NCBI RefSeq assembly: GCF_028285715.1
Contig: NZ_JANQOO010000014.1
Location: forward strand, 1 to 64,000
Source: Ulvibacterium sp.
Lineage (GTDB): Bacteria > Bacteroidota > Bacteroidia > Flavobacteriales > Flavobacteriaceae
Direction of reading: 5' to 3'
DNA: 64,000 nucleotides
Below are positions 51,427 through 61,350 of this stretch, one piece after another (the stretch's first letter is position 1; every line of letters begins with the position of its first letter). The position numbers were made by a program, and so were the translations under genes. Under the pieces are notes generated by a model that was given only the letters and a program-made list of their open reading frames with translations, did no database searches and was not told where the DNA came from.

Positions 51427-51969
51427 ATGGAGGATTTGGCCGTTGGTGATGTTGTGGAGGCTCTTGATGATACCATCCGTGGGGTTATCGTTCGAATAGC
51501 CCCAAATGAAATTACTATTGAGGACCAAGACGGTTTTTCCTATGAATATGCTCCCAAAGAATTGATAAAGGTTTCCGGTAGGATTTCAGTAACCAATGAT
51601 GAAGTCGCCCAAGTAAAGGCGCAAAAAGGGCCTAATACCAAAACGGCAAGGAAAACCCCGAAGCCCAAGGAAAGGAGTGCACCGAAAATGGAGGTGGATC
51701 TGCATATCGATCAGTTGGTGAAATCCTCAAAAGGTATGGCCAATCATGAAATGTTGAACCTTCAAATAGCTACTGCGAAACGCCAATTGGAATTTGCCAT
51801 ACGCAAACGAATCCAAAAAGTGGTTTTTATTCACGGGGTGGGAGAGGGGGTATTACGGGAAGAGCTCAATTATCTATTTAGGCGCTACGAAAACGTGAGG
51901 TATTATGATGCGGATTATCAAAAGTATGGTTTAGGCGCCACTGAAGTGTATATCCTGCAAAACTACTGA
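51427..51969 (+). CDS. Smr-domain (MutS2-like C-terminal) protein
   Basis: A 180-residue protein: an N-terminal KOW-like beta domain (VGDVVEALDDTIRGVIVRIA), a basic linker rich in Lys/Pro, and a C-terminal Smr domain (VDLHIDQLV at about 97, FIHGVGEGVLREEL at about 138). The Smr domain is known as a nicking endonuclease in MutS2-like and related proteins; a stand-alone form may act on DNA or on RNA in ribosome rescue. Located between unrelated genes. Confidence 0.9.
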   Translation: MEDLAVGDVVEALDDTIRGVIVRIAPNEITIEDQDGFSYEYAPKELIKVSGRISVTNDEVAQVKAQKGPNTKTARKTPKPKERSAPKMEVDLHIDQLVKSSKGMANHEMLNLQIATAKRQLEFAIRKRIQKVVFIHGVGEGVLREELNYLFRRYENVRYYDADYQKYGLGATEVYILQNY

Positions 51970-51983
51970 TGGCCTAGTAGCAA

Positions 51984-52481
51984 CTAATTTGTGGTGACCG
52001 TGCCAAACTCGTTGATTCTAAGGTCTGTAATTCTTTCGTCCGTACCGGTCACAAATGAAACATTGTCCAGACGAATGGTATGTTCAAAACTCTCGGCATC
52101 CAAGGCAACCGTTGAAACAAAGATGCTTCCGCTCTCGGCTTCTATTTCTTCTGTCACCATTGGATCTATGGGAGGAACCGCATCACAAAAGTAACTGTTG
52201 GAGACCTGGTCGGAAAAAATTCGGTATACCAATTGCGATTGTCCCGGTATGGTACTCTCAATTTCACCTTCGGAAACCTCGTTTCTTAAAACCCCGTTTT
52301 GTAGGGTCAGGATCAGGGCCTCATCATCATTTATCTTGAAAAAAATGGTGCTTTCCGTAGTAACCGTGCTTTCGCAGGTCTGAATATCCACGCTATCAAA
52401 ATCTATGGTCTCTATGAATAAGTTACCATCATCGCACGAACAAAGTATGGCCAAAATGCTTAAAAGTAAGACTTGTTTCAT
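51984..52481 (-). CDS. Lipoprotein of unknown function
   Basis: A 165-residue lipoprotein (lipobox LAILCSC) with a mostly beta-strand body (STIFFKINDDEALILTLQNG). It carries a Cys at position ~37 of the mature part and another in SNSYFCDAVPPI. No family is recognised. It is convergent with the Smr gene and divergent from the cysteine desulfurase. Confidence 0.75.
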   Translation of the reverse strand: MKQVLLLSILAILCSCDDGNLFIETIDFDSVDIQTCESTVTTESTIFFKINDDEALILTLQNGVLRNEVSEGEIESTIPGQSQLVYRIFSDQVSNSYFCDAVPPIDPMVTEEIEAESGSIFVSTVALDAESFEHTIRLDNVSFVTGTDERITDLRINEFGTVTTN

Positions 52482-52549
52482 GGCTCAAATGTAACTGAAA
52501 TATGTCATAAGTTTATCCCACTTTGACTAGAAATTAACTTTAAATCGGT

Positions 52550-52557
52550 TAATTTTG
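52550..52557 (+). promoter_or_regulatory. Probable -7 promoter box for the cysteine desulfurase gene
   Basis: TAATTTTG matches TAnnTTTG, 25 bases before the ATG at 52583. A TTG (52523-52525) lies 24 bases upstream, slightly longer than the usual 17-23. Confidence 0.45.
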
Positions 52558-52582
52558 GCAAGTTCAATCCAAATAGATTTTG

Positions 52583-53731
52583 ATGGAAAAGGTGTATCTG
52601 GACAATGCGGCCACTACTCAGGTAAGAAGTAGTGTAATCCATAAAATGCAAGAGGCCCTCACCCAGTTTTACGGTAACCCTTCTTCCACGCATAGTTTTG
52701 GAAGGTCTGCCAAAACAATAGTAGAAAGTGCCCGGAAAACCATCGCCAAATACATGAAGGCACACCCATCGGAAATCATTTTTACCTCGGGAGGAACCGA
52801 GGCGGACAATATGATATTACGGAGTGCGGTGCGCGATTTAGGGGTTAAGACCTTAATTACTACGAAAATAGAGCACCATGCCGTACTGCATACTGCACAA
52901 GATTTGGAAGAGCAGGAAGGGATAAGTCTCCGATTTGTCCATTTGGATGAATGGGGCAATCCTATACTGTCGCATTTAGAGGAGCTGTTGAAAGAGGGCG
53001 ATTCCCTAAAATTGGTAAGCCTTATGCACGTGAACAACGAAATTGGGAATAAGATAGCCATTGCCGAGATTTGTAAATTATGCAAGGATTATGGCGCGTT
53101 TTTTCATTCGGATACGGTACAATCCATTGGTCACTATCCCTGGGACGTAAAGGAAATCCCGGTTGATTTCCTTACTGCTGCGGCACATAAGTTCCATGGC
53201 CCAAAGGGAACCGGTTTTGCATTTATCCGTAAGAACTCTGGTTTACGCCAATTGATTTCCGGTGGTGCCCAGGAACGCGGATTTAGGGCGGGCACGGAAT
53301 CATTTCATAATATCGTTGGATTGGAGGAAGCTTTTATTTCGGCGTATGATAACTTGGAAAAGGAACAGGCTTACGTAACCGGATTAAAAAAATATTTCGT
53401 GGAAAACATACGGAAGGAAATTCCGGGAGTCCAGTTCAACGGGCATTCGGCGGATTTGGAAAAAAGCACCTACACATTGGTCAATGTGCGTTTGCCCTTA
53501 GATTCCCAGAAAGCAATGCTTCTCCTATTTCATTTGGATATAAAAGGAATTGCTTGCTCCAAAGGCAGTGCCTGCCAATCTGGTAGCGATATGGGATCTC
53601 ATGTGCTCTCGGAAATACTACCGAACGAGGAGTTGAAAAAGCCTTCCCTCCGTTTTTCGTTTTCAAAATACAATACCGAAAAGGAGTTGGATTACACCAT
53701 TCAAGTGTTGAAGGAGTTTATAGCCAATTAG
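52583..53731 (+). CDS. Cysteine desulfurase (NifS/IscS-like)
   Basis: About 382 residues from the ATG at 52583; the codon before it is an in-frame TTG, which is less likely. Marks: VYLDNAATTQV start, TSGGTEADNMILRSA (PLP binding), AAHKFHGPKGTGF with the PLP Lys, and the catalytic Cys in IACSKGSACQSG. It removes sulfur from cysteine to supply iron-sulfur clusters or thio-cofactors. No Fe-S assembly genes are adjacent, so it may serve another thiolation path. It overlaps the convergent next gene by four bases. Confidence 0.92.
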   Translation: MEKVYLDNAATTQVRSSVIHKMQEALTQFYGNPSSTHSFGRSAKTIVESARKTIAKYMKAHPSEIIFTSGGTEADNMILRSAVRDLGVKTLITTKIEHHAVLHTAQDLEEQEGISLRFVHLDEWGNPILSHLEELLKEGDSLKLVSLMHVNNEIGNKIAIAEICKLCKDYGAFFHSDTVQSIGHYPWDVKEIPVDFLTAAAHKFHGPKGTGFAFIRKNSGLRQLISGGAQERGFRAGTESFHNIVGLEEAFISAYDNLEKEQAYVTGLKKYFVENIRKEIPGVQFNGHSADLEKSTYTLVNVRLPLDSQKAMLLLFHLDIKGIACSKGSACQSGSDMGSHVLSEILPNEELKKPSLRFSFSKYNTEKELDYTIQVLKEFIAN

Positions 53732-54387
53732 CTTTTGTCTTTTTTTCTATCCCTTCTCTTTTCACGATCATAGGGGAACTTTCGTGCTGCAAGCTTCATC
53801 ATCCTATCTATAAGGTCATTGGTATTTTTACCCGATTTTTTGGTAATCTTTTTTTCGTATTTCCATAACAATTTACCCGTTGTACCATCACTTATCTTTA
53901 CGCCTATTCTTCCATAATTGGCGTCACCTAAAAAGTAGTCTATTAAACTGAACTCCTCAGGCACCCCTTTGGAAAGTAAAATGTTCAAATCCAAATTCCC
54001 ATTGATGATTCCATCCACACCTAGCAATTCACTCAATTGTTTTGTGGTATATACATCAATGTTGGCATAGGAGATGTTGTTTTGGGACAAAAGGGCATTC
54101 GTGTTTTTTATGTCTTGGAACTCTACAGAAAATTTTTTCTTTTTCTTTCTTTGGGAAAAATAGGTTTCCAAGGCATTTTGCACCGCATAACCTTCCTTTT
54201 CCTCCAATTTCTTTAACTCATCCCTGGAGATTTCCTCCTTAAGGTCCAATTTGGTAATAAAAGGTACAATAGCCAGGATTTGATGTTCATCGCTTAGGGC
54301 ATCGAATTTATCACTCTCATAAATATTTTTTTGGGCATGTACGAAACCAACAGTTAGAAGCAGTGCAAAAAAAAGGATATTCCTCAT
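53728..54387 (-). CDS. Secreted protein of unknown function with curli-assembly-like fold traits
   Basis: A 219-residue protein with a signal peptide (cleavage after VHAQ). It has ILAIVPFITKLDLKEE, LSELLGVDGIINGNL and GVKISDGTTGKLLWKYEKKI, a pattern like the CsgG/FlgO/anticodon-binding-domain-type lipoprotein core (internal VDG..ING with late strand). The C-terminus is very basic (FPYDREKRRDRKKDKS). It overlaps the cysteine desulfurase by four bases at its end and lies 47 bases downstream of nothing on its own strand. Assignment is by impression only. Confidence 0.6.
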   Translation of the reverse strand: MRNILFFALLLTVGFVHAQKNIYESDKFDALSDEHQILAIVPFITKLDLKEEISRDELKKLEEKEGYAVQNALETYFSQRKKKKKFSVEFQDIKNTNALLSQNNISYANIDVYTTKQLSELLGVDGIINGNLDLNILLSKGVPEEFSLIDYFLGDANYGRIGVKISDGTTGKLLWKYEKKITKKSGKNTNDLIDRMMKLAARKFPYDREKRRDRKKDKS

Positions 54388-54434
54388 GAATCAGAAAAAA
54401 TGTAACGTAATCATATAATTATCCGTATGAACTT

Positions 54435-56903
54435 TTAAAAGCTCATACTAAGACGTAGGTTCAAGACCCGTGCTGTCATAAAATTTGGAACGGCAAACTG
54501 TTGTTTGCTATCCACATCCCTGACCCAAGTATTAGTAATAGAATTTTGATTGTTAAATAGATTGAATACCTCAACCCCCATACTTAACTCCTTAAAACTA
54601 TGTAACCAATGGTCTTTTGGATACCTTCTGTCCCGATTTACAAAAATATGGGAAATTCCCAGATCTGCCCTTCTGTAATCTCTTAATCTATTCTGAAAAA
54701 TATAGGGATCGGCATAGCTCGGGGAACCTCCGGGCACTCCCGTGTTGTAAACCAAGTTTAGATACATTCTCAAGTTAGGGATGTCCGGGATGTAATCTTG
54801 GAACAGAACTCCCAATTTTAGCCGTTGGTCGGTAGGTCTGGAAATATAGCCCCGATTATTTATGTTTTCCTCCGTTTTAAGATAGCCGATACTTACCCAA
54901 GATTCCGTTCCCGGCACAAAAGCACCGCTCATTCGTAGTTCTCCACCATAGACATATGCCTTTGCGCTGTTGTTTGCCCTATATCGGATGCGAACATCCT
55001 CCAAGGTATACGGATTTACATTATCCAGTTTTTTGTAATAAGCTTCCCCGACAAGAGTAAAAGGCCGGTTCCATAGGACAAAGCTATATTCGTTACCCAT
55101 AACAAAATGAAGTGATTTCTGCGCCTTGACCTCCGGACGTACAATACCCAAACTGTCCCTTAGCTCCCTATAAAAAGGAGGCTGCTGATATATTCCACCG
55201 GATATTCTAAAAACCATATCCCTTTCCCAATTAGGTTTTATCGCCAATTGCGCTCTTGGACTAAAAATGGTATGCGACACCTTGGCCACGTTGGCTCCAC
55301 TAACCGTCCAATGCTGTGAGCGTATTCCAATATTGTAGTAAATCTCATTGCCGTTCCAAGTTTTTCGGTCGCTAAATTGAACAAAACCCGAGAATCGATT
55401 GGTCTTTACAAAGTTTCTGGCGTTGATACCCTCAAAGGGAACCAAGGGAGCCGTGAAAGGCTCCTGAGGTTCATTGTTGTTGAACTGCTGAAAAGGAGGA
55501 CGTACGGAAAACCCGGCCGAATCTATAAACTCGGACTCCCTTAATTGATCTCGGATATCTTCATGGGTGTACGTAACGCCCCATTCCAATGCCTTCGCAT
55601 TATGCAGGTATTTTCCCTTATGCGAAACATTTAGAATAAGGGCATCCAAGTCGTTACGGGCCCTGTTGATTTGTGAACCCAGACCCCTGGAATTGGTTAC
55701 TTCGCCCAAGGTTTCGCTCCCTAGGTTAGTATCCACTTCACCCAATTCATATTGTGCAACTACATCCGAATATTCTTCCTCGGTAGTATGATAAATGGAT
55801 GAGGTAAGTTTTAAGATGATCTTATCGTTCAGAAAGTAATCGCCTTTCAAAGCGGCCAATTGCGTATTATACGTATTGTTTTCCCTACCCTGATAGAAAA
55901 CAATCAAAGCCCTGGGCTCATTCAAGGTTCCAAAATTAGTCTGTCTATTTAAGGGTTCATTTTGATAATCGTTTCGGGAAATGTTCCCTAGGAAACCCAG
56001 TTGGAATTTTTTGGAAAACCTATAGGTCATGTAGCTTTGCACATCTACAAAAACTGGATTGAAATTGGCATTGGTCTGTTGGCTATTTACCAAAAGGCCG
56101 TTATTCCGATAGCGAACACCGGAAATACTTGTAAAATTTTTGTCTTTGGAAATAGTTTCCACTACTGCACTTGCCCCTAGAAAACTTAAATCCAACTGCG
56201 CCCCAAAAGTGACCGGGTTTTTGTAGGTGATATCCAATACGGAAGACAATTTGTCGCCATATTTAGCTTGAAATCCCCCGGGCGAAAACCTAACATCTTT
56301 TGCCATATCACTATTTACGAAACTTAGTCCTTCTTGTTGGGCGGATCGAATAAGGAAAGGACGATACACTTCTATCTCGTTGATGTACACCAAATTCTCA
56401 TCATAATTTCCTCCACGAACGGAATATTGCGTGCTCAATTCATTATTGGAGGAAACTCCAGGAAGTAGCTTTAATATATTTTCAACCCCTGCATTGGCTC
56501 CTGGTATTTTACGCAATTCCTGTGGGGCTAAAATTGCAATGCCCTCAACACTTTTCATTCCCGTCGGGGTTACGGTAATCCCATCAATTTGGATAGTATC
56601 CGTCTTCATAATGGGGTTAAATTCGAAGGTCTCGTTTGTGATGAGGATTAAATTCTCAAGAACAACGCTTTTGTGCCCTAAATGCGAAAAGGTAATCGTG
56701 GTTTTTTCGTCTGCCACCATTTGTAGCACATAAAACCCATTGGTATCGGAAAATGTACCTGATTTTCCCGAAGAAACGTTAACATTGGATAGCGGTACCT
56801 TCTTTTCGTCCAAAACTACACCCGTAATGGTCGCGGTCTGGGCATTTGTGAAAACGACCAGGCCAAACATCAATACGGTGAAAATGTCCTGTAGGCACTT
56901 CAA
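54435..56903 (-). CDS. TonB-dependent receptor with N-terminal carboxypeptidase-regulatory-like domain
   Basis: An 822-residue outer-membrane receptor read from TTG, the only start that gives the full signal peptide (GLVVFTNAQ at the end). Residues ~24-110 form the carboxypeptidase-regulatory-like domain (TITGVVLDEKKVPLSNVNVSS, ITFSHLGHKSVVLENL); then the plug (IPGANAGVENILKLLPGVSS, YSVRGGNYDENLVYINE) and the barrel ending in LNLRLSMSF. No SusD follows, so it is a single receptor, probably for siderophore, cofactor or peptide. It follows the M23 peptidase gene by five bases. Confidence 0.92.
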   Translation of the reverse strand: MKCLQDIFTVLMFGLVVFTNAQTATITGVVLDEKKVPLSNVNVSSGKSGTFSDTNGFYVLQMVADEKTTITFSHLGHKSVVLENLILITNETFEFNPIMKTDTIQIDGITVTPTGMKSVEGIAILAPQELRKIPGANAGVENILKLLPGVSSNNELSTQYSVRGGNYDENLVYINEIEVYRPFLIRSAQQEGLSFVNSDMAKDVRFSPGGFQAKYGDKLSSVLDITYKNPVTFGAQLDLSFLGASAVVETISKDKNFTSISGVRYRNNGLLVNSQQTNANFNPVFVDVQSYMTYRFSKKFQLGFLGNISRNDYQNEPLNRQTNFGTLNEPRALIVFYQGRENNTYNTQLAALKGDYFLNDKIILKLTSSIYHTTEEEYSDVVAQYELGEVDTNLGSETLGEVTNSRGLGSQINRARNDLDALILNVSHKGKYLHNAKALEWGVTYTHEDIRDQLRESEFIDSAGFSVRPPFQQFNNNEPQEPFTAPLVPFEGINARNFVKTNRFSGFVQFSDRKTWNGNEIYYNIGIRSQHWTVSGANVAKVSHTIFSPRAQLAIKPNWERDMVFRISGGIYQQPPFYRELRDSLGIVRPEVKAQKSLHFVMGNEYSFVLWNRPFTLVGEAYYKKLDNVNPYTLEDVRIRYRANNSAKAYVYGGELRMSGAFVPGTESWVSIGYLKTEENINNRGYISRPTDQRLKLGVLFQDYIPDIPNLRMYLNLVYNTGVPGGSPSYADPYIFQNRLRDYRRADLGISHIFVNRDRRYPKDHWLHSFKELSMGVEVFNLFNNQNSITNTWVRDVDSKQQFAVPNFMTARVLNLRLSMSF

Positions 56904-56908
56904 ACCTT

Positions 56909-58600
56909 TTATTTTCTATAAAATATTGTGGATAGCGTATTACTATTTCCGACATTATCAGTTACCACAACCTTAAGCTCGCATTGCTTTTTGTCCAAAA
57001 TAACATCGTCAAAGTTATATGTAAGGGTTTGGTTTTTAGGCTCATATTCCATTAAAATCCATTCGCCGTTCAAAGTGGCCGAATACGAATCAATACCACT
57101 TAAGTCGTCTGCAATGTAAACGCTTAGATAACGATAATTGTTGAGCCACTGTTTTTCTTTGAAATTTTTTGTACGGATTTTTGGAGCTAAAGTGTCCTTG
57201 GCCAACGTGTAGGTGCCAAGATTTCGCGTTCTAGTGGTAAAAACATTCCCTCTTTTATAAGTAGAGGTATAATTGGGCCTAAGTTTTTTATCCAGACGTG
57301 CTATAAATAACTGTTTGCGCTCATCTTCCTGGTACTTTGAAGTGTCAAAGGTTATTGTGAAATTGCGGTGTGCAGGAACGGTATTGCTATGAATTTTTAC
57401 CGTATCCCTTCCTTTTTGCAAGTCCAAGTAAAAATCTTCATAAAAAGTGTTGGCCGGAAAATATACTTTGGCCGCTCCCAAGTCATAGTTATTTGGTTTT
57501 TTGGCGATAACGAAATAATCGGTCTTTTTTTCTTCCCTGTCCTTGATGACCGGCTCCCGCTTGCCCTCAATCGGGATGCGTAACTTAACCTGGTTACCTT
57601 CAAAATCTTTGATCAACAACTCAACGTTATAACTTAAACCCTCTCGGACCACGATTTTCCCATCGTTATAAAGAGTGTTGTAAATACTAAGCCTATTTCC
57701 GGGAGACCTAAAGCACTTTTGGATACGCTGCTTGTATTTTCCGAAATGGTCGTAATCGATCAATGTATTGATATATCGGGTTTCGGAAAATGAAAATTTC
57801 TCAAAACTATAGTCGGAATATATCTTGCCATTCACCAATTGTTGTACGGAGTAAACCCCGTTTTTATTGGCTGCCATATCCTGTCTATCATATCCAATAA
57901 AACCAAAACCGATCGTGCCTACTGCCCGAACTTTATCCGCAACAAAGGTACCATCCAGTTGTTTTGAAAAATTGATCTGTATTTTACTTCCGCTCTGGTT
58001 GATCACGGCATCATCTGAAATAGGATATCCATATAGTTTTCGTAATGTAGGGTTGGTAGCATCCCTTACTTCGTAGCCGTATAGCAAGGGATTTGTGGGT
58101 TTTTCAGATATACTGCTGCGAATCTCAAAATGGAGGTGCGGTCCAGAAGATCCCCCGGTATTTCCACTGTAGGCAATCAACTCTCCTTTTTCTACCTTAA
58201 GTTCTCCATAATCCGGGAACACCTCCACCTCATAGGATCTTTTTTGGTATTGTATTTCTTTGATGTACTTCTCTAAGTTGGGCGAAAATTTTTGAAGGTG
58301 TCCATAAACCGAGGTATATCCATTTGGGTGTGCTACATAAATAACCTTGCCATATCCCCAATGCGATATTTTGATACGCGTTACGCTCCCGTCTTCAATA
58401 GCATAAATGGGAAGACCTTGGCGTTGTTGGGTCTTTATATCGATGCCTGCATGAAAATGGTTCGAACGCAATTCCCCAAAAGTTCCTGCCAAAATCAAAG
58501 GGATGCCCATGGGCGATCCAAAGGCCTCCTTGGGATAATTTTCCTGCCCCCAAAAGGCCATGTAACTTAGCAAGAGTATTCCTAAAATAATTTTTCGCAT
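56909..58600 (-). CDS. M23-family metallopeptidase (LytM-type), exported
   Basis: A 563-residue protein with a signal peptide. The LytM/M23 domain lies at about residues 40-165: zinc ligands His50 and Asp54 (HAGID), His101 (VYGH) and His155/His157 (HLHFE), all present. The C-terminal ~390 residues are a beta-rich extension (FDTSKYQEDERKQLFIARLDKK, DNVGNSNTLSTI) that may bind the wall or outer membrane. It probably cleaves peptidoglycan cross-links. Cotranscribed with the TonB receptor. Confidence 0.93.
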   Translation of the reverse strand: MRKIILGILLLSYMAFWGQENYPKEAFGSPMGIPLILAGTFGELRSNHFHAGIDIKTQQRQGLPIYAIEDGSVTRIKISHWGYGKVIYVAHPNGYTSVYGHLQKFSPNLEKYIKEIQYQKRSYEVEVFPDYGELKVEKGELIAYSGNTGGSSGPHLHFEIRSSISEKPTNPLLYGYEVRDATNPTLRKLYGYPISDDAVINQSGSKIQINFSKQLDGTFVADKVRAVGTIGFGFIGYDRQDMAANKNGVYSVQQLVNGKIYSDYSFEKFSFSETRYINTLIDYDHFGKYKQRIQKCFRSPGNRLSIYNTLYNDGKIVVREGLSYNVELLIKDFEGNQVKLRIPIEGKREPVIKDREEKKTDYFVIAKKPNNYDLGAAKVYFPANTFYEDFYLDLQKGRDTVKIHSNTVPAHRNFTITFDTSKYQEDERKQLFIARLDKKLRPNYTSTYKRGNVFTTRTRNLGTYTLAKDTLAPKIRTKNFKEKQWLNNYRYLSVYIADDLSGIDSYSATLNGEWILMEYEPKNQTLTYNFDDVILDKKQCELKVVVTDNVGNSNTLSTIFYRK

Positions 58601-58760
58601 AATCTGAATATGTAGGTACGAAAGTAATTAATCGCCTTGAATCCCTAAAAGCACATCGACCCGAATAAACACATACCATAGTACTCAACGATTTATGACC
58701 AATTAAAGTATTACTTCAAGAATAATTGAAAAAAGTATTGCTAAGTCGTTAGATGTATGT

Positions 58761-58768
58761 TAACTTTG
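58761..58768 (+). promoter_or_regulatory. Promoter -7 box for the coiled-coil/ZapA operon
   Basis: TAACTTTG matches TAnnTTTG, with TTG (58738-58740) 20 bases upstream as -33 element. The ATG of the coiled-coil gene is 24 bases further on. Confidence 0.65.
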
Positions 58769-58791
58769 TGTAACATGCATTGAATAGCTAC

Positions 58792-59082
58792 ATGAGCGAA
58801 TTGGTACAAATTGTTGATTCCTTGGAGAACAAAATTAGCAAGTTGTTGCACAAAATGGAATTACTCCAGCAAGCCAATTCAAAGCTTGAAAATGAATTGC
58901 TAGCCTTAAAAAACGATAGGGATCAGGTTGTTGATTCCGTCGCGGAATGGCAGGAGAAATATAATTCGCTAAAACTTGCTAATTCAATGCTGGGCAGTAA
59001 TACAAATAAAACAGAAGCTAAGCTTAAGATAAACACATTAATCCGGGAACTGGACCATTGTATAGCCCAATTAGCGGAATAA
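58792..59082 (+). CDS. Small coiled-coil protein upstream of zapA (ZapB-like role possible)
   Basis: About 96 residues from the ATG at 58792; a TTG four codons earlier is less likely. It is almost wholly heptad coiled coil (VDSLENKISKLLHKMELLQQ, NSKLENELLALKNDRDQV), ending in a short KLKINTLIRELDHCIAQLAE. It precedes zapA by 15 bases and has a clear promoter. By size, coiled coil and position it may serve as a division-ring partner of ZapA, like ZapB, but the sequence does not prove this. Confidence 0.75.
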   Translation: MSELVQIVDSLENKISKLLHKMELLQQANSKLENELLALKNDRDQVVDSVAEWQEKYNSLKLANSMLGSNTNKTEAKLKINTLIRELDHCIAQLAE

Positions 59083-59097
59083 TGTTCAATTGTTATA

Positions 59098-59394
59098 ATG
59101 CAAGAAAGGTTAAAGATCAAACTTTCAATTGCAGATAGGGTATATCCCTTGACGATAGACCCTTCCCAAGAGGAAGGACTGCGAAAGGCGGCCAAAAATA
59201 TCGAACAACTGGCCAAGAAGTTTGAGCAGAATTATGCCGTACGGGATAAACAAGATGTGCTTGCCATGTGCGCCCTGCAGTTTGCCTCTAAAATAGAGCA
59301 AAGGGGTATTGATCAATCGGAGGGCACTAAGAAGGCCAAAGAACGCCTAAGGGCTTTGGACGATCTTGTAAATTCCAAACTAAGCTTCAAATAA
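59098..59394 (+). CDS. zapA: Cell division protein ZapA
   Basis: A 98-residue protein: a globular N-terminal part (LKIKLSIADRVYPLTIDPSQE, EGLRKAAKNIEQLAKKFEQN) and a helical C-terminal part (DVLAMCALQFASKIEQ, KKAKERLRALDDLVNSKL). This is the ZapA pattern; ZapA bundles FtsZ filaments. It is followed by a 6S-like RNA and the RNase Y gene; zapA next to the 6S RNA gene is also the arrangement in E. coli. Confidence 0.9.
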   Translation: MQERLKIKLSIADRVYPLTIDPSQEEGLRKAAKNIEQLAKKFEQNYAVRDKQDVLAMCALQFASKIEQRGIDQSEGTKKAKERLRALDDLVNSKLSFK

Positions 59395-59417
59395 GTTCTT
59401 TTAAATATATTGTTACT

Positions 59418-59585
59418 GCCCACATTGGTATTATCTTTTGACGAACTCAACACTAATTTGTTTAAAAAGGGTGAGTTTAGGTTGTAAAAGCAGGCCTTAC
59501 TAGTATAAGGATCCTTGAGCAGCCTGTTAGCCCTAAACTTGTTTATAGGAGTTTGTACAAAACTTCTCCAATGTGGGCTTTTTTT
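59418..59585 (+). ncRNA. ssrS: 6S RNA (flavobacterial 6S-Flavo type)
   Basis: A 168-base rod-like RNA. The closing stem is GCCCACATTGG (59418-59428) with CCAATGTGGGC (59568-59578), followed by seven T as terminator. Nested inner pairings are ACGAACTC with GAGTTTGT, GTTTAGG with CCTAAAC, and CAGGC with GCCTG around a terminal loop, leaving unpaired central segments, as in 6S RNA. The site between zapA and the next gene matches the known zapA-ssrS linkage. 6S RNA mimics an open promoter and holds RNA polymerase in stationary phase. Confidence 0.82.
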
Positions 59586-59707
59586 ATGTACAGCCCTATT
59601 TTGACGACAATGCAAACAAGCGTTAAAGTTGTAGGGCATATTGAATTTCGCCATCGGGCGAGCTCTGTTTTTATGTGAACGGATTAACAGTTTTAATTTT
59701 CGAACCT

Positions 59708-61276
59708 ATGGATATCACCACGGCAATAATTACTGGAATCATTGGACTTATTGTAGGCTTTGTAATAGCCAAGTTTATGGAAAAAGGCAAGGCCTCCAAG
59801 ACCATGGCCAATGCCAAAAGAGAGGCCGCATCGATTATTAAGGATGCCAAATTGGAGGGAGAGACCATCAAAAAAGATAAGATTTTCCAAGCCAAGGAGA
59901 AGTTCCTGGAACTTAAGGCAGAACATGAAAAGGTTATTATCAATAAAGACAAAAAAATAGCGGAAGCGGAAAAACGGACCCGTGACAAGGAGTCACAAGT
60001 AAGTAATGAGCTGGCAAAGAACAAAAAACTCAACGATCAACTTGAAAGGAAAATAAGGGATGTAGCGCATAAAACAGAGTTTTATGAAAAAAAGCAATCC
60101 GAGCTTGAAAAATTACATAAAAGTCAAGTTCAGCAATTGGAAGTTATTTCCGGTCTCTCTGCCGAAGAGGCGAAGAGCCAATTATTGGAATCCTTGAAAG
60201 AAACTGCCAAGACGGATGCTATGGCCTACATGCAGACCACTTTGGAAGAGGCAAAATTAACGGCGCAGCAGGAAGCGAAGAAGATTGTCATAAATACGAT
60301 TCAAAGAATAGGTACGGAAGAAGCGGTGGAGAATTGCGTTTCCGTGTTTAACTTGGAATCCGATGATGTAAAAGGCCGGATTATTGGCAGGGAGGGTAGG
60401 AACATTAGGGCCTTGGAATCTGCCACTGGGGTTGAAATTATTGTAGATGATACCCCGGAGGCCATCATATTATCCTGTTTTGACTCTGTACGACGGGAAG
60501 TGGCAAGATTATCCCTGCATAAGTTAGTTACTGATGGTCGTATACATCCGGCACGAATTGAGGAAATCGTAAAAAAGACGGAAAAGCAAATCGAGCAGGA
60601 AATCGTAGAAGTCGGCAAGCGTACGGTCATAGATTTAGGAATCCACGGATTACATCCCGAATTAATAAAAGCCGTGGGAAGAATGAAGTATAGATCTTCC
60701 TATGGCCAGAATTTATTACAGCACTCTAGGGAGGTGGCCAAGCTCTGTGGCGTAATGGCCGCTGAATTAGGCCTTAACCCAAAATTAGCTAAGCGGGCGG
60801 GACTGTTGCATGATATAGGGAAAGTACCGAATACCGAAGCGGAAATAGAGACGCCACATGCCATTTTAGGGATGCAATGGGCCGAAAAATTTGGTGAAAA
60901 GTCAGATGTTTGCAATGCCATAGGCGCACACCACGACGAGATTGAAATGAAAACCCTCATATCTCCCATAGTTCAGGTATGCGATGCCATTAGCGGGGCA
61001 AGACCAGGTGCACGTAGGCAAGTACTGGACTCTTACATTCAAAGGCTCAAGGACTTGGAAGATATCGCCTTCGGTTTCGGAGGTGTTCAAAAAGCATATG
61101 CCATACAAGCAGGTAGGGAACTTCGTGTAATTGTGGAGAGTGAAAAAGTAAGTGACGACAAAGCCGCACAACTGTCTTTTGAAATTTCTCAAAAAATTCA
61201 GACGGACATGACTTATCCGGGGCAAGTGAAAATAACCGTAATTCGGGAAACCCGATCGGTAAACGTTGCCAAATAG
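59708..61276 (+). CDS. rny: Ribonuclease Y
   Basis: About 522 residues from the ATG at 59708; a GTG 33 bases upstream would add a non-conserved tail. It has an N-terminal membrane anchor (about 5-24), a long coiled coil (about 30-190), a KH domain ([20 protein letters not shown]) and an HD domain ([32 protein letters not shown]). This is the full RNase Y layout, an endoribonuclease that starts mRNA decay at the membrane. A terminator-like hairpin follows. Confidence 0.95.
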   Translation: MDITTAIITGIIGLIVGFVIAKFMEKGKASKTMANAKREAASIIKDAKLEGETIKKDKIFQAKEKFLELKAEHEKVIINKDKKIAEAEKRTRDKESQVSNELAKNKKLNDQLERKIRDVAHKTEFYEKKQSELEKLHKSQVQQLEVISGLSAEEAKSQLLESLKETAKTDAMAYMQTTLEEAKLTAQQEAKKIVINTIQRIGTEEAVENCVSVFNLESDDVKGRIIGREGRNIRALESATGVEIIVDDTPEAIILSCFDSVRREVARLSLHKLVTDGRIHPARIEEIVKKTEKQIEQEIVEVGKRTVIDLGIHGLHPELIKAVGRMKYRSSYGQNLLQHSREVAKLCGVMAAELGLNPKLAKRAGLLHDIGKVPNTEAEIETPHAILGMQWAEKFGEKSDVCNAIGAHHDEIEMKTLISPIVQVCDAISGARPGARRQVLDSYIQRLKDLEDIAFGFGGVQKAYAIQAGRELRVIVESEKVSDDKAAQLSFEISQKIQTDMTYPGQVKITVIRETRSVNVAK

Positions 61277-61350
61277 GATAGGGCTTATACCAGACAAAGA
61301 AATCCCTTAAAAATATCTCCCTTTTTTCAGGAAACAGTTGAGCAACATTA

